Shown piece by piece: positions 1-9,404 of a DNA stretch of 64,000 nucleotides. The stretch covers positions 62,001 to 126,000 of the forward strand of contig CAIWCD010000039.1 of the NCBI GenBank assembly GCA_903911145.1, given 5' to 3'. The notes under the pieces are model-generated. The model did no database searches, had not been told where the DNA came from, and saw only the letters and a program-made list of their open reading frames with translations. The first letter of the stretch is position 1. Every line of letters begins with the position of its first letter. The position numbers were made by a program, and so were the translations under genes. This stretch comes from an uncultured delta proteobacterium. GTDB lineage: Bacteria; Myxococcota; Myxococcia; Myxococcales; 40CM-4-68-19.

Positions 1-856
1 TCGAGTCGACGCCGCCCGAGAGGAAGACGCCGACGGGAACATCGGCCGCGAGTCGGCGCGCGACTGCGCCATCAAGAAGCTTGAGCAGCTCGGCTGCGGC
101 GTCGCGAAGATTGATCTTCGCGGTCGACGGCGCGGGCAGCTCCCAGAATCGCCGCACGCGAAATCCCTCGGCGTCGAAGATCGCGGTGCATCCCGGCGGC
201 AGTTTGCGCGCGGCGCGGAAGATCGTGCGGGGCGCTGCGATCGCTTCATTCGCGAGGTACTGCACGACCGCAGTCTGATCAACGTCGCGAGGCAGCGCGC
301 CATGCGCGAGCAGCGCCTTGAGCTCCGAGCCGAACAGCAGCCTCTTCGCGGGAACGCGCTCGCCGATTTGCGGCGGCTCACCCGAGAGCCAGTGCGTGCC
401 TCCCGCGTCGTCAGAGAGTGCGTAGTGCAGCGGCTTCTTGCCGAGGCGATCGCGCGCGAGCACCAGACGCCGCGTGCGCGAATCCCAGAGCGCGATGGCG
501 AACATCCCCTGCACCCGCTCTGCGAACTCCTCGCCCCACTCGAAGTAGGCGCGCAGCACCACCTCGGTGTCCGAGCGCGTGTGGAAAGTGTGCCCGCGTG
601 CGCGCAGCTCTTCGCGCAGCGCATCGTGCTCGTAGGCCTGCCCGTTGAAGACGAGCGCGACGCCGTCCTGCACCATCGGCTGCACGCCGCCTGCGAGATC
701 AAGGATCGAAAGTCGGCGATGGCCGAGCGCGGCCGGTCCGGAGGTGAAGAATCCCTCGGCGTCTGGCCCGCGGTGCGCGAGCGCGCGCGTTGCCCGCTGC
801 ACGCCCGCCTCGTCTGGCGGCGCGCCGAATCGAATCTCGCCTGCGATGCCGCACAC
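1..856 (-). CDS. asnB: asparagine synthetase (glutamine-hydrolysing), N-terminal part, cut by window edge
   Basis: Would transfer the amide of glutamine to aspartate (ATP-dependent) in the cytoplasm. The visible 285 residues hold the whole class II glutaminase domain: Cys2 nucleophile in CGIAGEIRF, AHRGPDAEGF, LSILD, FNGQAYEH and RSDTEV. The frame leaves the window just after the synthetase PP-loop SGGVDS, so the C-terminal half is missing only because the window ends. The start is GTG at 856, placing Cys at position 2, with AAGGAG eight bases upstream. It lies 24 bases behind the glycosyltransferase on the same strand, so probably one operon. AsnB-type proteins beside glycosyltransferases often amidate sugar or peptide parts of surface polymers; plain asparagine synthesis is equally possible. 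Confidence 0.93.
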   Translation of the reverse strand, partial: MCGIAGEIRFGAPPDEAGVQRATRALAHRGPDAEGFFTSGPAALGHRRLSILDLAGGVQPMVQDGVALVFNGQAYEHDALREELRARGHTFHTRSDTEVVLRAYFEWGEEFAERVQGMFAIALWDSRTRRLVLARDRLGKKPLHYALSDDAGGTHWLSGEPPQIGERVPAKRLLFGSELKALLAHGALPRDVDQTAVVQYLANEAIAAPRTIFRAARKLPPGCTAIFDAEGFRVRRFWELPAPSTAKINLRDAAAELLKLLDGAVARRLAADVPVGVFLSGGVDS

Positions 857-880
857 GAATGGCGCTCCTTGATCGTTTGC

Positions 881-1864
881 CTACTTCGCCGCGAGCCGCT
901 TCGCCGCACCCGCGCCGAGCTCCTCGGCGACGAGGTACGGGCGTTTGCCCTGCGACTCGTAATAGGTGCGGATGACGAGCTCCGCGAGCAGGCCCATCAG
1001 GAGACTGAGCGCGCCGACGAGCGAGAACATCACCACCACCAGCGGCAGCGGCGTCTGGACGAAATCCTTCTGGCCGCTGAGCTTGTAGAAGAGCATCAGC
1101 GCGAACGCGCCGAACGCGGCGACCCAGCTCGCGACGCCGAAGCCGCCGAAGACGTAGATCGGCTTGGTCGAGTAGCTCGCGAGGAACTTCACGACCATCA
1201 GATCGAGCACGACCTTCACTGTGCGCGAGAAGCCGTACTTGCTCTTTCCTGCGTGGCGCGCGCGGTGATTGACGACCATCTCCGTCACGTTCGCGCCCTG
1301 CCAGCTCGCGTAGATCGGGATGAAGCGGTGCATCTCGCCGTAGAGCTTCACGTCCTGCAGCACGTCGCGTTTGTAGGCCTTGAGCGAGCAGCCGTAGTCG
1401 TGCAGGCGCACGCCGCTGATGGCGGAGATGAGCCGGTTGGCGACGCGCGAGGGGAACTTGCGGCCGAACTCGGTGTCCATCCGGTTCTTGCGCCAGCCGG
1501 AGACGACGTCAAACCCGACCTTTTCGAGCTTCTCGACCAGCGCGCCAATGTCGCGCGGATCGTTCTGCATGTCGCCGTCCATCGGGACGATGATCTTGCC
1601 CTGCGCGGCCTCGATGCCGGCGCTCATTGCGGCGGTCTGGCCGAAGTTGAGGCGGAAGCGGATCACGCGCAGGCTGGGCTCGCTCGCGCTGATGCGTGCG
1701 AGCTCCTTGAAGGTGCCGTCGCGGCTGCCGTCGTCGACGCAGATCACCTCGTGCGTGCGCCCGAGTCTGCGAAGCGCATCGAACAGCTCAGCGAGCATGG
1801 GGGCGACGTTCGGCTCTTCATTGAAGAGCGGAATGACCACGGAGATGTCAGGGGCGTCTGTCAT
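881..1864 (-). CDS. GtrB/DPM1-like family 2 glycosyltransferase, membrane anchored
   Basis: Likely moves a sugar from a nucleotide donor to a polyprenyl phosphate on the inner face of the membrane. The 327 residues open with the GT-A fold: VVIPLFNEEPNV, CVDDGSRDGT, then NFGQTAAMSAGI and the metal-binding MDGDMQNDP near residue 95. Two hydrophobic segments at about 235-262 and 273-298 form the C-terminal anchor typical of GtrB, ArnC and YfdH relatives. ATG at 1864 is the first start and has no strong Shine-Dalgarno sequence. The gene is followed closely by asnB and is divergent from serB. The sugar and the final polymer cannot be told from sequence. Confidence 0.9.
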   Translation of the reverse strand: MTDAPDISVVIPLFNEEPNVAPMLAELFDALRRLGRTHEVICVDDGSRDGTFKELARISASEPSLRVIRFRLNFGQTAAMSAGIEAAQGKIIVPMDGDMQNDPRDIGALVEKLEKVGFDVVSGWRKNRMDTEFGRKFPSRVANRLISAISGVRLHDYGCSLKAYKRDVLQDVKLYGEMHRFIPIYASWQGANVTEMVVNHRARHAGKSKYGFSRTVKVVLDLMVVKFLASYSTKPIYVFGGFGVASWVAAFGAFALMLFYKLSGQKDFVQTPLPLVVVMFSLVGALSLLMGLLAELVIRTYYESQGKRPYLVAEELGAGAAKRLAAK

Positions 1865-1943
1865 ATGCGCAGACGGTGGAATAGCACACCCGCGGCGGCG
1901 AACGCCCTCTCACCGTCACGCGCGAATCAACTATGCTCCGCCA

Positions 1944-3143
1944 ATGATCGACAGCGAAGTTCTGCTCACCTTCTCGGGACGCGACGCGCCCGGCATCACG
2001 GCGGCGCTGACGTCGTCGCTCGCCGCCCACGATGCGCAGCTGCGCGACCTTGAGCAGGTGGTGGTGCATGGGCAGCTGTTGCTCGGCTTCGTGGTCGCCT
2101 TTCGCGGTGTCGCTGAGCAGGATGCAGCTCTCGTCGAGTTGTGCGCGCAGGCCGCGAAGCTGGGTCTCGCGCTGGCTCACGCGCCGCTGCCTGCGACGGT
2201 TTTGCCCGCGCCTGGAGCGGCCGAGCGCACACGCTATGCGCTGACCTTGATTGCGAGGAGCCTCTCGCCGCAGCAACTTCACACGGTCTCGCAACTGCTC
2301 GCCGATCACGGTGCGAACATCGAGCGCATCCATCGCTTGAGCGAGCGGGGCCTTGCCTGCGTAGAGATCGCCGCGTCGCTGCCGCTCTCTTCGGAAGGGC
2401 CGCTCAAGCGCGCGCTGCTCGCGGCGGCCTCGGCCGATGGCTTCGACGTCGCGCTGCAGAAGGAGGATCTGCTCCGTCGTAGCAAGCGGCTCGTCGCGAT
2501 GGACATGGATTCGACGCTCATCCGCATCGAGGTGATCGACGAACTCGCGCGCGCGCACGGTGTCGGCGATGCGGTCTCGGCGATCACGCGGCGGGCGATG
2601 CTCGGCGAGATGGATTACGACCAGTCGCTCCGCGAACGCGTCGCGCTGCTTGCAGGTCTCGACGCGCGCGTGCTCGACCAGATCGCGAGCACGCTGCCGC
2701 TCACCGAAGGCGCGGAGAGGATGGTGCGCGTGCTCAAGCGTCTGGGCTATCGCACGGCGATCATCTCGGGAGGATTCTCCGTCGCCGCGCGTGCGCTCCA
2801 GGCGCGGCTGGGAATCGATCGCGCCTGGAGCAATGAGCTGGAGATCGAGAATGGAAAGCTGACCGGACGCGTGGTGGGCGCGATCGTGAACGCTGCGCGC
2901 AAGGAGGAGCTGCTCGTCGAGTTCGCCCGCGACGAGGGCGTGCCGCTCGACCAGGTGATCGCGATCGGCGACGGCGCGAATGATCTCCTGATGCTCCAGC
3001 GCGCGGGGCATGGCATCGCCTTTCACGCCAAGCCCAAGCTGCGCGAAGCGGCGCACACGGCCATCAGCGCGGGCGGGCTCGATTCGATGCTCTATCTGCT
3101 CGGCATTCCCGAGCGCGACATCGAGGCGCTTTCGCGCGAGTAG
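1944..3143 (+). CDS. serB: phosphoserine phosphatase with N-terminal ACT region
   Basis: Last step of serine synthesis: hydrolyses O-phosphoserine. The 399 residues start with an ACT-like part (LLTFSGRDAPGITAALT) and a second ACT-like part around 95-165, then a HAD core with the nucleophile motif MDMDSTLI near residue 193, the SGGF motif II, and GDGANDLLML as motif IV. This layout matches the long, ACT-containing SerB proteins. The ATG at 1944 is chosen because the ACT homology begins at once; upstream codons are antisense to the glycosyltransferase. There is no Shine-Dalgarno sequence, but TATGCT lies six bases before the ATG. The gene ends 13 bases from the convergent histidine phosphatase. 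Confidence 0.95.
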   Translation: MIDSEVLLTFSGRDAPGITAALTSSLAAHDAQLRDLEQVVVHGQLLLGFVVAFRGVAEQDAALVELCAQAAKLGLALAHAPLPATVLPAPGAAERTRYALTLIARSLSPQQLHTVSQLLADHGANIERIHRLSERGLACVEIAASLPLSSEGPLKRALLAAASADGFDVALQKEDLLRRSKRLVAMDMDSTLIRIEVIDELARAHGVGDAVSAITRRAMLGEMDYDQSLRERVALLAGLDARVLDQIASTLPLTEGAERMVRVLKRLGYRTAIISGGFSVAARALQARLGIDRAWSNELEIENGKLTGRVVGAIVNAARKEELLVEFARDEGVPLDQVIAIGDGANDLLMLQRAGHGIAFHAKPKLREAAHTAISAGGLDSMLYLLGIPERDIEALSRE

Positions 3144-3156
3144 AGCTGTCGCGTGT

Positions 3157-3834
3157 TCAGTGGCCTGCGCGCGTCGTCGCGGCCGGATCGCTGCCGAGAT
3201 GAGCCGTGTCGTTCCAGAGGCGGATGAACGGAGGCTTGCCCGCGCGCAACTCGACGAGATTGAGCGCGCACTCGTCCTGCGCAATCTGCTTTCGGTAGTT
3301 CGCGAGCCGCGCACCGAGCAACGCGCAGGCGAGAATGCGCAGCGTCGCCTTGTGCGAGACGACGAGGACCGGATCGTTGGTATGCAAACGATCGGCGTCG
3401 CTGCGCTGTGCGTCTTCGTGTCTCGCGCGAATGGTCTCCAGCGCCGCGAGTGCGCGCGTCGCCACATCTTGCGCGGTCTCGCCATTGGGCGGCGCGTTCG
3501 CGACAGGATCGTCGTGCCAGGCCTTGAACAGCACAGGCGAGCGCGCTTCGGCCTCCGCGGGCGAGTGGCCCTCCCAGTCGCCGTAGTTGATCTCGATGAG
3601 GCCCGGCAGCGTGATGAGCTGCGAGGCAAACGAAGGCGCGACGAGCGCGGCTGTCTCGCGCGTGCGGTCGAGCGGCGAGCGATAGACCGCTGCGAATTTC
3701 ACATCCGCGAGTCGCTTGCCCAGCGCCGCCGCCTGCGCGCGCCCGGTTTCGGTGAGCGGCAATTCGCGCTGGCCGTTGAACGAATCGATCGCGGACGAGG
3801 CCGTCTGCGCATGGCGGATCAGATAGAGCAGCAC
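3157..3834 (-). CDS. histidine phosphatase family protein (phosphoglycerate-mutase fold)
   Basis: A 225-residue acid phosphatase or mutase of the RHG superfamily. The phospho-accepting His sits in LIRHAQTAS at residues 5-13, the second catalytic Arg in YRSPLDRTRETA, and the second His in VVSHKATLR. It starts with GTG (3834) behind AGGA. Family members include cobalamin phosphatase CobC, GpmB and metal-independent phosphoserine phosphatases; the substrate here is not fixed by motifs. It faces serB with a 13-base gap, which raises but does not prove a link to phosphoserine. Confidence 0.88.
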   Translation of the reverse strand: MLLYLIRHAQTASSAIDSFNGQRELPLTETGRAQAAALGKRLADVKFAAVYRSPLDRTRETAALVAPSFASQLITLPGLIEINYGDWEGHSPAEAEARSPVLFKAWHDDPVANAPPNGETAQDVATRALAALETIRARHEDAQRSDADRLHTNDPVLVVSHKATLRILACALLGARLANYRKQIAQDECALNLVELRAGKPPFIRLWNDTAHLGSDPAATTRAGH

Positions 3835-3891
3835 GTAGATCCTCTTTCTCTTCGATCGCGCAAGGCCGCGCCCAGAGCGGACGAGCGACGA

Positions 3892-4884
3892 CTAGCGGTT
3901 GGGCAGAAAATGTTCGCGCACGTACTGCACGGTCTCAGACAGCGTCTCGAACGGATCGCGCGCGCGAAAGCCGAGGACGCGTTCCGCCTTCGAGGCATCG
4001 ACGAAAAACCAGCACTCGCCCATCTCGACATCGGACGCCGGGATGTCCGGCTCGCCGCCGCGCGCGTGGGCCCACTTCTCGAGCAGATGGGCCGCGCCGA
4101 TCTTGAGCACGCTCGGCAGCTGCAGCCGCGGCGGAGGCACGTCGGCGATGCGGGAGAGGCGCGCGAAGAACTCCGAGAACTCCCAGTTGACCGCGCCGAG
4201 CAGATGCCTCTCGCCCACGCTGCCCATCGTCAGCGCATTCGCGAACGCGTGCGCCGCATCGCGGACATCGACGAAGGAGATCCCACCGCGCGGCATTGCG
4301 GGGATGCGCTGCTGGAGAAAACGGAAGATGTCCTGCGTGCTCGACAGACGCGCATCGCCCGGACCGAGAAGCAGCGAAGGATTGAGCACGACGACGGGCA
4401 GCCCGCGCTTCACAAACTCGAGCGCGAGTTTCTCCTCGTAGATCTTCGAGAGGTAGTAGGGCCAGTGGCCCACGGTCTCGATCGGATAGTCGTCGGCCTC
4501 GGTCGCGACGCGGCGCGTGCGGGAGACGCCGATGGTTCCCGACGACGAGGCGAGCACGATGCGCGTCACCTTCGCTTGCAGCGCGGCTTCGAAGAGCAGG
4601 CGCGTGCCCTCGACGTGCAGATCGTACATGAGGCGCGCGTCGGCGGGATCGCGCGAGACGCGCCCGGCGAGGTGGTAGAGCGCGTCGATTCCAGAGAGAG
4701 CGCGCGCAGCGAGTGCGGGATCGCGCAGATCGCCGCGGACGATTTCGCAGCCGAGCGCCTCGGCCTCCGGTGCGGCTCCGCGCGCGACGATGCGCACGCG
4801 GTGTCCGCGCTCGATCAGCAGCGGGACGAGCGCGGTGCCGAGGAATCCGGTGGCGCCGGTGACGAGGATCTTCTGCCCGCTCAC
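3892..4884 (-). CDS. extended SDR (NAD-dependent epimerase/dehydratase, 3-beta-HSD/OleD-like)
   Basis: A 330-residue oxidoreductase with the N-terminal Rossmann motif TGATGFLGTAL (residues 9-19), the DLRD and LAGRVS core motifs, Ser in ASSSGTIGVS, and the catalytic YYLSK (Tyr...Lys). The family reduces or epimerises sugars, sterols and beta-keto acyl groups. GTG at 4884 overlaps the stop of the upstream fusion gene as GTGA, with GGAG seven bases before it, so translation is coupled. Context points to reduction of a lipid intermediate made by the upstream fusion enzyme rather than to sugar chemistry. Substrate unknown. Confidence 0.85.
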   Translation of the reverse strand: MSGQKILVTGATGFLGTALVPLLIERGHRVRIVARGAAPEAEALGCEIVRGDLRDPALAARALSGIDALYHLAGRVSRDPADARLMYDLHVEGTRLLFEAALQAKVTRIVLASSSGTIGVSRTRRVATEADDYPIETVGHWPYYLSKIYEEKLALEFVKRGLPVVVLNPSLLLGPGDARLSSTQDIFRFLQQRIPAMPRGGISFVDVRDAAHAFANALTMGSVGERHLLGAVNWEFSEFFARLSRIADVPPPRLQLPSVLKIGAAHLLEKWAHARGGEPDIPASDVEMGECWFFVDASKAERVLGFRARDPFETLSETVQYVREHFLPNR

Positions 4885-7800
4885 GACTCATCTCCCGTCG
4901 CGTGCTCTGCGTGCGCGAGCGCTTTCACCTCGAGCGCGCGCGGCTCGATCTTCGGCGGCGGCGTTCCATCGCGCAGCGCCTCGACCGCCTTCTGCACCAG
5001 CCGCGTGATCTCCCGGTGCGCCGCCGAGCGCGACATCCCTTGCGTGGCCAAACGCAGCGCGGCCACGCCCAGCGCGGGTCCGACGCGCACGATGAGCTTC
5101 TTGCGCTTGCGCGGATCGGGCGCGAACGCACCCTTGGGCATCGCTTCGTGCGCGCCGTCGATGAAGACCGGCAGGATGTCCGCGCCGGCCGTCAGCGAGA
5201 GATAGCCAATCGCCGGCTTGAACTCGTGCAGCTTCCCGTCGGGCGAGCGTGTCCCCTCGGGAAAGATGAGCAGGTGATGGCCGAGCTCGAGCGTGCGCGC
5301 GGCCGCTCGCAGCGACTCCTTGAGCGAGCCCTTGCGATCGAGCGGCACGAGGTTGGTGAAGTTTCCAAACCAGGCCCGCTTCCACGGGTTGTCGAAGAAG
5401 TAGTCGCGCGCTGCGAGCGAGGCGAGCTTCTCCCCTTCGTCGCCGAGCGCCAACTTCACGAGGCCAACATCGAGATGGCTGTTGTGATTGGCCGCGACGA
5501 GGAACGCAGCGTGCGAGGGCACCAATCCCTTGCCGGTGATCTCGATGTCGAAGAGGCCGTTGAAGAGTGCGCTCTGCGCCAGATCGATTGCAGCCCGACC
5601 CGCAGCGGCGATGCTCGAGGGAATGCCGATCTCCTCGCTCTTCGTCGCGGCCTGGGTCGATTCCTCGTCGCGCCCGCGGGTGATCTTCGCGTCGCCCTTT
5701 CGCTCGCCAAGCGCCTGCAGGAGATCGCGCGCCGTGCCGATCGACGAGAGGCGCGCCTCGTCCGGCGGCTTGTAGCCGGCCTTCTCCAGCGCGACCGCCA
5801 GCTCGGCGACGAGCAGAGAATCGAAGCCAAGATCCGCGACCAGACGCGTCTCGGCGTGCACGGATGCGAGGGGCTTCTGCGACAACTCGGCCAGCAACTC
5901 GAACAGCCAGCCGTCTCCCGAGCGCGCCTCCGCGCTCTTGAGCTTCAGCCCTGCACTCGACGCGCGCTCGAGCCGCAACAGCTCCTCAAGAACCTGCGGC
6001 CGCTTGATCTTGCGCGTCGCAGTCTTTGGCAGCGGGCCGTCCCAGAAGTGGAGAATCTTGACCCGCTTCCAAAAAGGAAGTGCCGCCGAAATCTCCGCAA
6101 AGTGGCGCTCAGCCTGGGCGCGCAGCGATTCGCGCGTTTCGCCGTCCGCCTGAGTGGATCCTGAAATGCTTTGAGTGCCAACCATCTGCTTCGGATCGCG
6201 CACGACACACAGACAGGCGATCCGCTCGTGACCTTTTCCGTCGGGAAGCCCGACGATGCAGAGCTCGCTGATGAGTCCCGCGTCATCGCGGCAGGCGCCG
6301 TAGAGCTCCTCGAGTTCGTCGGGATAGACGTTCTTTCCCGAGGCATCGAGGATGACGTCCTTCTTGCGCCCGACCAGCGTGAGCGCGCCGTCGGGTGAGA
6401 GCTTTCCGAGATCACCGGTATGCAGCCAGCCGTCGATCAGCGTGCGCGCGGTTGCCTCGGCGTCATTGAGATATCCGGCCATCACATTGGGGCCGCGCGC
6501 GATCACTTCGCCAACGCCCTCTGCGTTCGCGCCGTCGATCCGCAGTTCCACGCCAGGCAAGGCCGGGCCGACCGTGCCGGGCCTGCGCGCGTTCTCTGGA
6601 ATCGTCACAGCGAGCACGGGAGCGGCTTCGGTGAGTCCATAGCCCTCGGTGAGATCGAAGCCGAGCTGGTGGAACGCCTCGTGGATGTCGTCGGGCAGCG
6701 CGCTGCCACCGGAGACGAGCAGCCGCAAGCTGCCGCCGAACTTGCGGTGGATCGGCCAGAAGAGAAGCTTGCCGAGATTGAACCGCGTGCGGTTGCGCAG
6801 CTCTCCATGCAGCGCCATTGCCGCCTGCACGGCAGCCTCGACGAGGCGCGGCTGCGCGGCGAGCTCCTGCGTGAGGCGCCGGTGCAGGAGCTGCCAGAGC
6901 GCGGGAACACCGACGAGCGCGTGGACGCGGCCATTCTCGAGCGCGTCTCCGAGGCGCTCCGCCGTCAGCTCGTCGAGATAGGTGATCTCCGCGCCGAGCG
7001 AGAGCGGCACGAGCAGGCCGCACGTGAACTCAAACGTGTGGTGCAGCGGCAGCACCGAGAGCACGCCCTCGCCGACGTTGAGATCGAAGAGGTTGGCGAG
7101 CTTGCCCGCGAGCGATGCGAAATTCCGGTGCGTCAGCAGCACGCCCTTGGGCGTCCCCGTCGTGCCCGAGGTGAAGAGCAGCGAGGCGAGATCGTCGGCG
7201 GCGGCACTGGTGCGCAGCGGCGGCATCTTCGCGCCGTTGATATCAAGCCCAGCCTTCGGCGCGTCCGCCGGGATACCGCGCAGCAGCTCCCCGAGCGGGA
7301 TTGCGGTGATTCCTGCTTCCAATGGCCCGAGCCGTTCCAATACCCGCGGGCTTGCAAGCAGCAGCTTCGCGCCGGCGGCCTTCGCGCAGTTCATGACCTC
7401 GGCGAGCGAGAGATTGGCGTCGAGTGGCGCAACCGCGAGGCCGGCTTTGAGCGCGCCGAAATAGGCCATTGGCCATTCCGGGCGATTCTCGCTCATTAAA
7501 AGAACCCGCTCGCCCGCGCGTGCGCCCGCATAGAGAAGCCGCTGGCCGGCGCGATCGGAGAAGAGGGCCAGCTCCGCATAGGTCACGCGATCATCGCGCG
7601 TGCGCGAGAGCTCCTGCTGTTCGTCTTCGCCCGCATAGAAACGCAAGGCCGTGCGGCTCGCATTCGCCTCGACCGAGGCTGCGAGCAGCTGGAGGAGATC
7701 CTTGCTCTGCGGCGCATCCCGCTTGAGTTTGCTGCGCTCCTCCTCGAGGCCGGGGAATACCCATTCCTCGAGACCGGCCATATGCACGTCGAGCCAATAG

Positions 7801-9404
7801 ACGCGCCAATCAATCGACTCTGGCGCCCAGTTCAACTTCTCGCGATCCGCCGCTGAGAGCTCGCTCCAGAGTTCGCGCGTATGCGTGCTCTGGAAGACGA
7901 ATCGCTCGCCCGCGACGAAGGGCATGAAGAGTTCCCAGCCGCCTTCCAACTGCGCGAGTTGTCGATCAATCCCATCAATCGCCTGGTCCGCGCGCGAGGC
8001 CAGCGCGGAGAGAACCGGCATTCCCCAGAGGCCGCCGTCGGCGCCCTGCGCGAGAAGTGTCCGCGCTCCTGCCGCGAGCTTGCGAAAGAGCGGCGCTGAG
8101 GTCGCGCGATAGACCGCGGGAGGAATCGAATAGGGCTCAAGCCATTCGTCGAACCACTTCTCCATCACGCTGCGGCTTGGCGCGCCGCTGCGCTTGAAAT
8201 ATCGCCGCTTATAAAGCGCCATCAATTCCACGGCACGGCGAACATAGAGCGGATTCACGTCGCCGGAGCAGAGTTGATAGACGCTTTTGGCGCGCCCGAC
8301 GCAGGCAGCACCGGCGATTCCGATCATCGCCGCCGCGACCATATCAACGGGGATCAAGTCGAGGATTAACTGGTGGCCTGCGGGATAAGCGCGGTGGCCT
8401 TTTAATGCCATGAAGACCAGCGGCGCGCTGGTGGTAAATCCCTCATTCCAACCGGGGAACGGATAGGAGAGCGCGCTCTCGACAATTGCCGGGCGCACGA
8501 GCGAATAGTTGCAGCCGCTCTCGGCGATCGCCTGCTCGCCCATTGCCTTTGTATAGGTATAGGTATTCGGCCAACCCCACGTCTGGGCGCGGGCCATCCC
8601 GGCGTCAATCAACTGCTTCGATAACCAGAACTTCCGTTCTCTTCCGACCGCGAGGCGCAGCGCCTTTTCATCCTCGGGATTGCGCCCTTCTCCCTCGAGC
8701 CTGCGCACGGCTGCGGCGCGGAATCCAGCCGCGAGCGCCGCATCGTCGGCCTGTGCGCGCAGTCGGGCGACGAGCGCATCGACATCTTTTAATTCAGCGT
8801 CGACCGAGAACCGCGCGCCCTCCATCTTCGCGCTCTCGTCGTGGCGCTTGGGAAAACTGCCCACGACCGGCTCATCCTCGAAGACCGGCCCGCGCCGCGC
8901 GCCCGCGACAAAGCAGGTCGAGATATGCACCAGCGTCGCGCCAGTCTGCTTGCAGAGCGCGGCCGCGTGCTTGGCGCCTTCGGTATTGACCGAAACTGCC
9001 AATTCAAGGGAGGGGTCGAAGGTCACCAGCCCCGCGGAGTTGATGACGCACGAGAGTTTTCCGGTCAGCGATTGAACCGTCTGTTCGTCCAATCCCAACA
9101 TCGGATCGGTCACGTCTCCGGCAAGCGCATTACACTTCGAGCGGATATAGGCGTCGAACTGATCGCCATACTTCGCGCGCAGAGGGCGAAAAGGCTCCGC
9201 GGTCACGACCTTGTTATAGAATCGCTCGTCCGCCGTACCCCCCGAGCGCGGGCGCACCAGCACATGCACGCGGCCGATCTCGGGGTATCGATCGAGCAGC
9301 ATGACCAGCGCGACCTTGCCGAGAAAGCCTGTGACGCCGGTGATTAAAACCTCGCGCCCGCGAAAGGCCTCGGTCAGGTCGATTTGCGGCAACGTCTCGC
9401 TCAC
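4881..9404 (-). CDS. four-domain fusion: fatty acyl reductase / AMP-ligase / acyl carrier / PlsC acyltransferase
   Basis: One 1507-residue chain. Residues 18-440 form an NAD(P)-binding reductase of the fatty acyl-CoA or thioester reductase type: TGVTGFLGK at 23-31 and YTYTK at 282-286. Residues 600-1140 form an AMP-forming acyl ligase with LLFTSGTTGTPKG near 742, EGYGLTE and GWLHTGD. A carrier domain follows with DLGFDSL, where Ser1196 would hold phosphopantetheine. Residues 1280-1460 form a PlsC-like acyltransferase with NHNSHLD at 1306-1312 and FPEGTRS at 1381. The set could activate, tether, reduce and esterify one fatty acid. A multifunctional enzyme with related activities, ElbD of myxobacterial ether-lipid synthesis, is known to me, but identity with it is not established. 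The GTG start overlaps the stop of the LarA-like gene. Confidence 0.93.
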   Translation of the reverse strand: MSETLPQIDLTEAFRGREVLITGVTGFLGKVALVMLLDRYPEIGRVHVLVRPRSGGTADERFYNKVVTAEPFRPLRAKYGDQFDAYIRSKCNALAGDVTDPMLGLDEQTVQSLTGKLSCVINSAGLVTFDPSLELAVSVNTEGAKHAAALCKQTGATLVHISTCFVAGARRGPVFEDEPVVGSFPKRHDESAKMEGARFSVDAELKDVDALVARLRAQADDAALAAGFRAAAVRRLEGEGRNPEDEKALRLAVGRERKFWLSKQLIDAGMARAQTWGWPNTYTYTKAMGEQAIAESGCNYSLVRPAIVESALSYPFPGWNEGFTTSAPLVFMALKGHRAYPAGHQLILDLIPVDMVAAAMIGIAGAACVGRAKSVYQLCSGDVNPLYVRRAVELMALYKRRYFKRSGAPSRSVMEKWFDEWLEPYSIPPAVYRATSAPLFRKLAAGARTLLAQGADGGLWGMPVLSALASRADQAIDGIDRQLAQLEGGWELFMPFVAGERFVFQSTHTRELWSELSAADREKLNWAPESIDWRVYWLDVHMAGLEEWVFPGLEEERSKLKRDAPQSKDLLQLLAASVEANASRTALRFYAGEDEQQELSRTRDDRVTYAELALFSDRAGQRLLYAGARAGERVLLMSENRPEWPMAYFGALKAGLAVAPLDANLSLAEVMNCAKAAGAKLLLASPRVLERLGPLEAGITAIPLGELLRGIPADAPKAGLDINGAKMPPLRTSAAADDLASLLFTSGTTGTPKGVLLTHRNFASLAGKLANLFDLNVGEGVLSVLPLHHTFEFTCGLLVPLSLGAEITYLDELTAERLGDALENGRVHALVGVPALWQLLHRRLTQELAAQPRLVEAAVQAAMALHGELRNRTRFNLGKLLFWPIHRKFGGSLRLLVSGGSALPDDIHEAFHQLGFDLTEGYGLTEAAPVLAVTIPENARRPGTVGPALPGVELRIDGANAEGVGEVIARGPNVMAGYLNDAEATARTLIDGWLHTGDLGKLSPDGALTLVGRKKDVILDASGKNVYPDELEELYGACRDDAGLISELCIVGLPDGKGHERIACLCVVRDPKQMVGTQSISGSTQADGETRESLRAQAERHFAEISAALPFWKRVKILHFWDGPLPKTATRKIKRPQVLEELLRLERASSAGLKLKSAEARSGDGWLFELLAELSQKPLASVHAETRLVADLGFDSLLVAELAVALEKAGYKPPDEARLSSIGTARDLLQALGERKGDAKITRGRDEESTQAATKSEEIGIPSSIAAAGRAAIDLAQSALFNGLFDIEITGKGLVPSHAAFLVAANHNSHLDVGLVKLALGDEGEKLASLAARDYFFDNPWKRAWFGNFTNLVPLDRKGSLKESLRAAARTLELGHHLLIFPEGTRSPDGKLHEFKPAIGYLSLTAGADILPVFIDGAHEAMPKGAFAPDPRKRKKLIVRVGPALGVAALRLATQGMSRSAAHREITRLVQKAVEALRDGTPPPKIEPRALEVKALAHAEHATGDES

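Noticed and set aside
302-2053. Long open frame antisense to asnB and the glycosyltransferase
   Set aside because: Arg/Glu/Ala-rich translation without motifs; the opposite strand encodes two recognisable enzymes. Typical shadow frame in high-GC DNA.
3010-5205. Open frame of over 700 codons on the plus strand
   Set aside because: Antisense to the histidine phosphatase, SDR and fusion genes, all with intact motifs; its own product is low-complexity.
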